A stretch of 64,000 bases of DNA. It comes from Legionella cardiaca (GTDB taxonomy: Bacteria; Pseudomonadota; Gammaproteobacteria; Legionellales; Legionellaceae). Below the pieces are notes generated by a model. The model worked only from the letters and a program-made list of their open reading frames with translations, did no database searches and was not told the origin of the DNA. A program made the position numbers and the translations under genes. The stretch spans positions 276,501 to 340,500 of the forward strand of contig NZ_CP119078.1 in NCBI RefSeq assembly GCF_029026145.1. The letters run 5' to 3'. This document shows, one piece after another, positions 58,468 to 64,000 of the stretch (position 1 is the first letter of the stretch; each line of letters opens with the position of its first letter).

Positions 58468-58476
58468 TTATCCACA
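58468..58476 (+). promoter_or_regulatory. Third DnaA box
   Basis: An exact TTATCCACA 110 bases to the right of the inverted pair, followed by AT-rich sequence up to about 58572. Three perfect boxes within 141 bases are unlikely by chance. Confidence 0.7.
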
Positions 58477-58592
58477 GTTTTTAAGAGGGTGTGCAGAGAA
58501 ACTAGCCAAGCTATCTTAGCAAAGAAAAAATGAAAAAACAGTCTTGACTTGCGATATTTTAAAATTTTTTTAGAAGGAGGTAGTAAATGGGG

Positions 58593-60665
58593 TTAACTTT
58601 GAAAAAATTGCTCAAAATTTCCTAACCAGCGCTTAGCAATGGCTTGGGCCAAAAGTGGCTGCTCAATGATTAATTTTTTGGCAATCGCTGCCACTAAGGG
58701 CAAAAGAGCCTGGTCACGTTGTAAGTCAGCTATTTTAAACTGTCGATACCCTGTTTGACGGGTACCTAATACTTCTCCAGCGCCCCGTAATTGTAAGTCT
58801 TTTTCGGCAATGACAAAGCCATCCGTAGTGGAACGCATCACGCGTAAGCGTTCAGCGCCCAATTGCGACAGAGGAGCTTGATAAAGTAATAAACAATGTG
58901 ATTGTGTGCTGCCGCGACCAACTCTGCCGCGTAATTGATGTAATTGCGATAAACCTAAGCGTTCTGCGTTTTCAATGATCATAAGGCTGGCATTCGGGAC
59001 ATCAACACCCACTTCAATCACTGTTGTGGCTACTAAAAGATCAAGTTCGCCTTCTTTAAATGCCAGCATTGTTGCTTCTTTCTCTATGGACTTCATGCGA
59101 CCATGGACTAAACCCACGCGGATATTTGGCAATTGTGCTTGCAGATTTTGAGCTGTTGCGGTGGCCGCCATACATTGCAGTTTCTCAGACTCTTCAATCA
59201 AGGTGCAAACCCAATAAGCCTGACGGCCATTAGTTATTGCCGCCTGCAAGCGCTCAATAATGGGCTCTCTTTTTTCTTGACTAACTACAGCGGTTGTTAC
59301 AGGAGTGCGACCAGGAGGTAATTCATCAATGATTGATAAATCAAGATGAGCAAATTGCGTCATGGCCAAGGTTCTTGGAATAGGAGTTGCAGTCATTAAC
59401 AGTTGATGTGGGACAGAAGTTGCCTGCTGTCCTTTTTGCTGTAATAACAAGCGTTGTTCGACCCCAAAACGATGTTGCTCATCAATAATAATTAAGCCAA
59501 GCTTCGCAAACTGGACTTCCTCTTGAAATAAGGCATGTGTACCTACTAATAAATGGCATTCACCCTTATTAAGCATTGCTAATGTCTCTTTCCGCTCAGA
59601 AAGCTTCATTTTTCCGCTAAGTCGACAACAAGTTAAGCCTAAAGGGGAAAGCCAGGATTGGAGTGTTGTTGCATGTTGCTCACTCAATAATTCAGTAGGA
59701 GCCATGAGAGCTACCTGGTAGCCGCTGGCAATTGCTTGCAAGGTGGCTAGCGCTGCTACCACGGTTTTTCCCGAGCCTACGTCACCTTGCACAAGGCGAA
59801 GCATAGGTTTTGCTTGAGTTAAATCAGCGGCAATTTCATCACTGACGCGTTGCTGGGCAATAGTTAAAGAAAAAGGTAGCCGCTTTAGAAAAGCTTGTCG
59901 TAACTCGTTAGCGGGAGGAAAGACAGGGGCTGATAGCATTTCGCGATGGTGCCTGGCAAATTGTAGACTTAAACGCTGTGCCAGTAATTCATCAAAAGCA
60001 AGCCGCTTAAAAGCGGGATGATTGCCTTCTTCAAGGGCGACTAATGACGTGTCTGGCGGTGGATTATGCAGCAGCTCAATTGCCGTTGGTAAAGGATAAA
60101 AATGATGCGTTGCTATTTCCTGAGGATTCATCCATTCCAGGGTGTGCAAATGCTCGCGATAACTGGCTAAGGCAATTTTAACCAGTTGGCGTAAACGGGT
60201 TTGGCTAAGGCCTTGAGTTGAGGGATAAATTGGTGTTAGTGTTTCGTCAACGACACAATCTTCTTCATTCGCCAGAAGTTGGTATTCAGGATGAATCATT
60301 TCCAATGAATTGGAAAATTCACGTACTTCACCAAAGGCACGTATTATAACACTTTCATTAAGTCCTTTAATTTGCTGTTTATTGAAATGAAAAAAACGTA
60401 ACTTCAAGAGGCCTGTTTTGTCCTCAATATAACAATAAAGCATCATCCGCTTGCCATACTTAACTTCTGTTTTACATACTCTGCCTGCAACGACACACCA
60501 GTCGTTAGGGCGTAAATCACAAATAGGCGTGATACGTGTCCTGTCTTGATAACGATAGGGAAGATGAAATAAAAGATCAGCAACGGTATTAATACCGCAT
60601 TTACTTAATTTAGCTGCTAATGTCGGGCCAACGCCTGCTAAAATTTCACAAGATTGTTGTAACAC
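58593..60665 (-). CDS. recG: ATP-dependent DNA helicase RecG
   Basis: A 690-residue helicase with an N-terminal wedge/OB domain (about 50-150). Superfamily 2 motifs include GDVGSGKTVVA (Walker A), IIDEQHRFG (DEQH box), LLMTATPIPRT and the late QLRGRVGRG. A C-terminal TRG region reads LGTRQTGYRQFKIADL. It reverses stalled replication forks and processes Holliday junctions and R-loops. It is divergent from the AI-2E permease across 60 bases, and its 3' end faces the DnaA-box region. Confidence 0.97.
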   Translation of the reverse strand: MLQQSCEILAGVGPTLAAKLSKCGINTVADLLFHLPYRYQDRTRITPICDLRPNDWCVVAGRVCKTEVKYGKRMMLYCYIEDKTGLLKLRFFHFNKQQIKGLNESVIIRAFGEVREFSNSLEMIHPEYQLLANEEDCVVDETLTPIYPSTQGLSQTRLRQLVKIALASYREHLHTLEWMNPQEIATHHFYPLPTAIELLHNPPPDTSLVALEEGNHPAFKRLAFDELLAQRLSLQFARHHREMLSAPVFPPANELRQAFLKRLPFSLTIAQQRVSDEIAADLTQAKPMLRLVQGDVGSGKTVVAALATLQAIASGYQVALMAPTELLSEQHATTLQSWLSPLGLTCCRLSGKMKLSERKETLAMLNKGECHLLVGTHALFQEEVQFAKLGLIIIDEQHRFGVEQRLLLQQKGQQATSVPHQLLMTATPIPRTLAMTQFAHLDLSIIDELPPGRTPVTTAVVSQEKREPIIERLQAAITNGRQAYWVCTLIEESEKLQCMAATATAQNLQAQLPNIRVGLVHGRMKSIEKEATMLAFKEGELDLLVATTVIEVGVDVPNASLMIIENAERLGLSQLHQLRGRVGRGSTQSHCLLLYQAPLSQLGAERLRVMRSTTDGFVIAEKDLQLRGAGEVLGTRQTGYRQFKIADLQRDQALLPLVAAIAKKLIIEQPLLAQAIAKRWLGNFEQFFQS

Positions 60666-60725
60666 AGTATGATTTATTTTAAAAAAAAATCATAATAACA
60701 GAAAATAGCTTACTGTTGACTTGCC

Positions 60726-61805
60726 ATGGCTAAAAACATAGAAAATAAGGGTGGAAATCCAATAATAAGTTTTACGGCGGGCTTGATTTTAGTATCGCTC
60801 ATTGGCTATTTGCTTTATGCAGGGCGCAGTTTACTCATTCCACTGGTGATTGCCATCTTTATTTGGCATTTACTTAATACTATTCATAATGCTGTGCAGC
60901 GCATGCCATTTGTTGGCCGACGCTTGCCAAACTGGCTTAGCATGGTTTTGGCACTACTCGTTGTCGCTCTTCTGGTAAAAATTTTAATTGATATTATTAC
61001 CAATAACGTGAATGACGTAATTGAAGCTTCTTCGCGCTATCAAGAGAATTTAACCAATATTCTTAATAATATGGATAAGCGTTTCCACGTTAAGACTTTG
61101 GCCAATGTTGATAATTTTTTACAAGATTTAAGTGTGCAGCGAATTTTAGTAAATATTTATGGTGTATTTACGACAATCACTGGATCTGCTGTACTTATCG
61201 CTCTCTATGTGGTCTTTCTTTTTGTTGAGCAGCATTTCTTTAGACAAAAACTCAATGCTTTAATTTCGCAAAAAGGGCATCGACAGCTAGTGAATAATAT
61301 CATCACGCACATTGTTAAAGATACCCAAACCTATTTGGGATTAAAAACATTACTTAGTATTACGACAGCAATGGCCAGTTGGATTATCATGAAAGCAGTA
61401 GGATTAGATTTTGCTGAATTTTGGGCCTTATTAATCTTCTTCCTAAATTTTATTCCTAATATTGGCGCTATCCTCGCAACAGCATTTCCCATGTTATTGG
61501 CTTTAATTCAATTTCAGAGTTGGGTCCCTTTTGTCATTATTACCTCGGGAATTGTGGCGATACAATTTATCGTTGGTAATTTGGTTGAGCCCCGTTTTCT
61601 TGGTAAATCGCTCAATTTAAGTGCGTTGGTCATTCTTATTGCTTTGGCATTGTGGGGAGCAATATGGGGGATTTTGGGAATGTTTTTATCAGTGCCGATT
61701 ACGGTGATGATGATGATTATTTTTGCTCATTTTGATGCGACGCGTCCCATAGCGATTATGTTATCGCAAGACGGTTACATCAAGAAAGCTTATGAAACAT
61801 TGTAG
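60726..61805 (+). CDS. AI-2E family (PerM-like) permease
   Basis: A 359-residue membrane protein with about seven segments: two N-terminal helices, a soluble stretch (about 95-145), then clustered C-terminal helices. Family motifs include FLNFIPNIGAILATAFP, VGNLVEPRFLGKSLNL and LGMFLSVPITVMMM. Members transport diverse or unknown substrates, or exchange Na and protons, so the AI-2 name should not be read as function. It is divergent from recG. Confidence 0.9.
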   Translation: MAKNIENKGGNPIISFTAGLILVSLIGYLLYAGRSLLIPLVIAIFIWHLLNTIHNAVQRMPFVGRRLPNWLSMVLALLVVALLVKILIDIITNNVNDVIEASSRYQENLTNILNNMDKRFHVKTLANVDNFLQDLSVQRILVNIYGVFTTITGSAVLIALYVVFLFVEQHFFRQKLNALISQKGHRQLVNNIITHIVKDTQTYLGLKTLLSITTAMASWIIMKAVGLDFAEFWALLIFFLNFIPNIGAILATAFPMLLALIQFQSWVPFVIITSGIVAIQFIVGNLVEPRFLGKSLNLSALVILIALALWGAIWGILGMFLSVPITVMMMIIFAHFDATRPIAIMLSQDGYIKKAYETL

Positions 61806-61824
61806 ACGGAAATGACAATTCGCT

Positions 61825-62949
61825 TTATTGGGATGCCCCTCTTAAATCAATATCCCATACATCGACTACTGTGCCTTGGCTGACAATATAAAATTTATCA
61901 AATAAATTAATGGTCGGATCACAGTGAGGGACGATTAGCTCAAGTACTTCACCGTTGACTGGTAGTTTATTTCCTTGCGGACAAGTGACTTTGCCATGCT
62001 CATCGCCAAAACCTCCCCAGTCATAGATAAGATTGGCATGACTTATTATTTGTGGGCGTAGCTTATCGACATAAATCGATTTTGTTCCTGCATCAACGGT
62101 GACATGTTCTTGTCGATTATTACTAATCACGGTTGTCAGCAGGGTCATTGCGTGTTGAAAGGTATGGAAATGTTGCTTATTTTCCTTTGAACCAATGGCT
62201 GCATACTCTACATCCATGACAGTGTAAGAGCCAGGTTGGATTTCAGTGACTTCTGAGGCTTCCGTATCAATATCATAAGTGCCCGTACCACTGCCTGTTA
62301 AGATATCACAAGGTAAATCATGTTGACGAAACAATTTGACTAATTCGCTGGCGGTTTCCATCGTCTTTAATGAAATATTCTTTCGTTCTTCATAAGACCC
62401 AATATGTTGTAGATTACCGGCATAACATTGCAATCCTGCAAGCTTTAACCATTGGGAGCGTTGAACTTCTGTCGCGAGATTTAAGGCAAGATGAGGTTTG
62501 ATACCTGTTCGGCCCAGGCCGGGGTCAATGTCAATTAATACGTTAATAGGTTGATGATGGAGTTGGCCTGCTTGTTCAAGATCCATAAGATTTTGCTGAT
62601 TATCGATAACAATCAAGGTGTCGGGAGCTTTCTGCAGGCAATTCATCAAACGTTCTATCTTATAAGAAGTGACAATTGGAGAGGTGATTAGGACGCCAGA
62701 AATTCCTTGCTTAATAAGCATTTCTGCTTCTGAAATTTTGGCAGCACTGATGCCAATAGCACCATATTCCAGCTGGAGTTTTGCTAATGTTGTACATTTA
62801 TGCGTTTTGCAATGGGGTCTAATATTAATCTTGTTCTGCAATCCATGTTGCTGCATGCGTTTTAAATTGTTGATAAGTTTTTCCTTATCAATAACCAGAC
62901 AAGGTGTATCTAATTCTAATTTATTCTTCCCAATAAATTGCTTTGACAT
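61825..62949 (-). CDS. D-threonine aldolase / DSD1-type PLP enzyme
   Basis: A 374-residue protein from ATG 62949; the upstream TTG at 62964 is less likely. It has an alanine-racemase-like N-terminal barrel with the PLP Lys in RPHCKTHKC, DIDPGLGRTG and LTGSGTGTYD, and a C-terminal metal site VPHCDPTIN. Members are metal-activated D-threonine aldolases or D-serine dehydratases, cleaving or dehydrating D-beta-hydroxy amino acids. The gene is single. The exact substrate cannot be told from sequence. Confidence 0.88.
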   Translation of the reverse strand: MSKQFIGKNKLELDTPCLVIDKEKLINNLKRMQQHGLQNKINIRPHCKTHKCTTLAKLQLEYGAIGISAAKISEAEMLIKQGISGVLITSPIVTSYKIERLMNCLQKAPDTLIVIDNQQNLMDLEQAGQLHHQPINVLIDIDPGLGRTGIKPHLALNLATEVQRSQWLKLAGLQCYAGNLQHIGSYEERKNISLKTMETASELVKLFRQHDLPCDILTGSGTGTYDIDTEASEVTEIQPGSYTVMDVEYAAIGSKENKQHFHTFQHAMTLLTTVISNNRQEHVTVDAGTKSIYVDKLRPQIISHANLIYDWGGFGDEHGKVTCPQGNKLPVNGEVLELIVPHCDPTINLFDKFYIVSQGTVVDVWDIDLRGASQ

Positions 62950-63073
62950 TCTGGATTTTCCCAAAAGTTAAATTTTAAGAAAAGCATATAGCAATGCGGA
63001 TGTGAGTGGAAGGAGATAAATGATGTACTAAGATTATGTCAAGATCTCGCTCATTTGAAGGTTGTTTGATGTC

Positions 63074-63640
63074 ATGGTGATTAGGAAATCGCGAGTTTTT
63101 TTTGCTATTAATTTTTCTGAAAAAATACAACAAATCCTAAAGGAAATATTAGTAACGCTACAGCGCAGTACTTTAGCAAAGAACGTACGCTGGACACCTT
63201 GGTATAACCTGCATATTACTCTAGGTTTCCTGGGAAATATTCAAGTTGAGCATATCTCACAATTGATTGCAAATGCTCGAAAGGAGTTAAGTCATAGTCA
63301 TTCTTTTGCTTTACGATTGGAAAGATTACAATGGTTTCCCAACGCGAAAAGACCGCGCATTATTTCAGTAGAAGCAGGCCCTTCTGCTGCGCTTAACGAA
63401 ATTGCACATTGTATTCGCCAGGCTATTATAATTACCAACTATCCTGCAGAAATGCGGGCTTATCGTGGACACCTTACGCTTGGTCGTTTGCGCACAACTC
63501 ATTTCGAAAAGAATCTATTTGAACAAATTCAACTACCGATTATTCCTGAAATAATAATTACGCAAATTGATTTATTAGAAAGCAAGCCTGGTAAGGAAGT
63601 TCCTTGTTATATTCCTTTAGCGCATTTTAATTTAAAATAG
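63074..63640 (+). CDS. thpR: RNA 2',3'-cyclic phosphodiesterase (2H family)
   Basis: A 188-residue protein from ATG 63074; a TTG at 63062 would add four residues. It has the two catalytic HxTx motifs, HITLGFLG and HLTLGRLR, about 95 residues apart, and RVFFAINFS at the start. It opens 2',3'-cyclic phosphates at RNA ends and can ligate 2'-5' bonds in vitro. A VOC-family gene follows after 17 bases, so the two are probably cotranscribed. Confidence 0.92.
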   Translation: MVIRKSRVFFAINFSEKIQQILKEILVTLQRSTLAKNVRWTPWYNLHITLGFLGNIQVEHISQLIANARKELSHSHSFALRLERLQWFPNAKRPRIISVEAGPSAALNEIAHCIRQAIIITNYPAEMRAYRGHLTLGRLRTTHFEKNLFEQIQLPIIPEIIITQIDLLESKPGKEVPCYIPLAHFNLK

Positions 63641-63657
63641 CAAAAACAGGAGGAATT

Positions 63658-64000
63658 ATGACTGTAAAAACCACAAAGTATGAATATCATCATATGGGAA
63701 TTCCTACCACTATTCCCAGGGAAGGCGAAAGATATAGCTCTACATTTAAAATGTATACCAGTGGTGGGGAAAATAGTGAATACCGCATTCAATATCATCG
63801 TTTTGAACCAGATTCACCACTCCATCCATTGATTAAAACAATGCCTCATATTGGATTTAAAGTTGATAATTTAGAAGAGGCAATTAAAGGAAAAGAAGTC
63901 ATTCTGGGGCCTTATGAACCCTTTTCAGGATATAAAGTTGCTATGATTGCTGAAAGTGGGGTGCCGGTTGAGTTCGTTGAAACAACGCTGAGTGAAGAGG
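63658..64000 (+). CDS. VOC (glyoxalase/bleomycin-resistance-like) family protein, 5' part
   Basis: An open frame from ATG 63658, with a perfect AGGAGG ribosome-binding site 6 bases upstream, runs off the right edge; 114 codons are visible. It shows YEYHHMGIPTTIP near the start and IKTMPHIGFKVDNLEEAI, ILGPYEPFSGYKVAMI and GVPVEFVETT later. This is the paired beta-alpha-beta-beta-beta pattern of VOC proteins, with possible metal ligands at His12 and the final Glu. Enzymatic role cannot be fixed. It is in line with thpR. Confidence 0.8.
   Translation, partial: MTVKTTKYEYHHMGIPTTIPREGERYSSTFKMYTSGGENSEYRIQYHRFEPDSPLHPLIKTMPHIGFKVDNLEEAIKGKEVILGPYEPFSGYKVAMIAESGVPVEFVETTLSEE

Larger units (their letters stand above)
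58144..58592. other. Intergenic region with DnaA boxes between the sulfurtransferase gene and recG
   Basis: This 449-base region lies between the divergently placed 5' end of the operon at 58116 and the 3' end of recG. It holds no credible gene apart from a 12-codon frame with a strong ribosome-binding site at 58587-58625. Its main content is three perfect DnaA boxes and AT-rich stretches near 58510-58572. Confidence 0.6.

Overview
The window reads as a continuous piece of chromosome from a gammaproteobacterium of the Legionella / Legionellales type. This assignment is an inference. It rests on AT-rich DNA, housekeeping genes with gammaproteobacterial gene orders, and scattered genes typical of Legionella accessory content: an F-box protein, a large protein with a PI-kinase-like catalytic loop, an IcmL/DotI-like exported protein, and several long orphan proteins with no recognisable domain. 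No prophage, insertion sequence, transposase or CRISPR array was seen.

Layout. 1-2180: end of hflC, a DUF2065 gene and purA. 2349-9110: an alpha/beta hydrolase, an exported adenosine deaminase-like enzyme, and a gpmI-envC-ctp operon on the minus strand. 9267-20408: the cell-envelope block uppS-cdsA-rseP-bamA, then skp-lpxD-fabZ-lpxA-crcB-DUF190. It is interrupted after bamA by a FAD-dependent oxidoreductase on the opposite strand. 20717-27993: serS, a structured 400-base intergenic region, tRNA-Pro(CGG) directly abutting ispB, then ychF-pth-rplY on the minus strand and rplU-rpmA-obgE on the plus strand. 27949-30781: a tightly coupled mscS / YdjM-like / cinA-like operon.

30898-49963 is the accessory-rich part. 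It holds a kinase-like 710-residue protein with a divergent 365-residue orphan, exported PEBP and CAP proteins, an aldo/keto reductase, two more FAD proteins, and an F-box protein with 31-residue repeats. It also holds an orphan 288-residue protein, a 998-residue orphan, a phasin-like protein with a histone-H1-like tail and the IcmL-like protein. Embedded housekeeping genes are xseB-ispA and radA. Several accessory proteins are plausible Dot/Icm substrates, but no sequence signal here proves secretion.

50099-64000: a GNAT acetyltransferase, a patatin/DUF3734 lipase that may act with the phasin on storage lipid, and a repeat-containing orphan. A compact six-gene minus-strand operon follows (PP-loop ATPase, TusA-like carrier, CDF exporter, 2-hydroxyacid dehydrogenase, ZIP transporter, Maf). 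Next come an intergenic region with three perfect DnaA boxes, recG, an AI-2E family permease, a D-threonine aldolase-like enzyme, thpR and the start of a VOC-family protein cut by the window end.

All calls come from reading the sequence. No database search was run.
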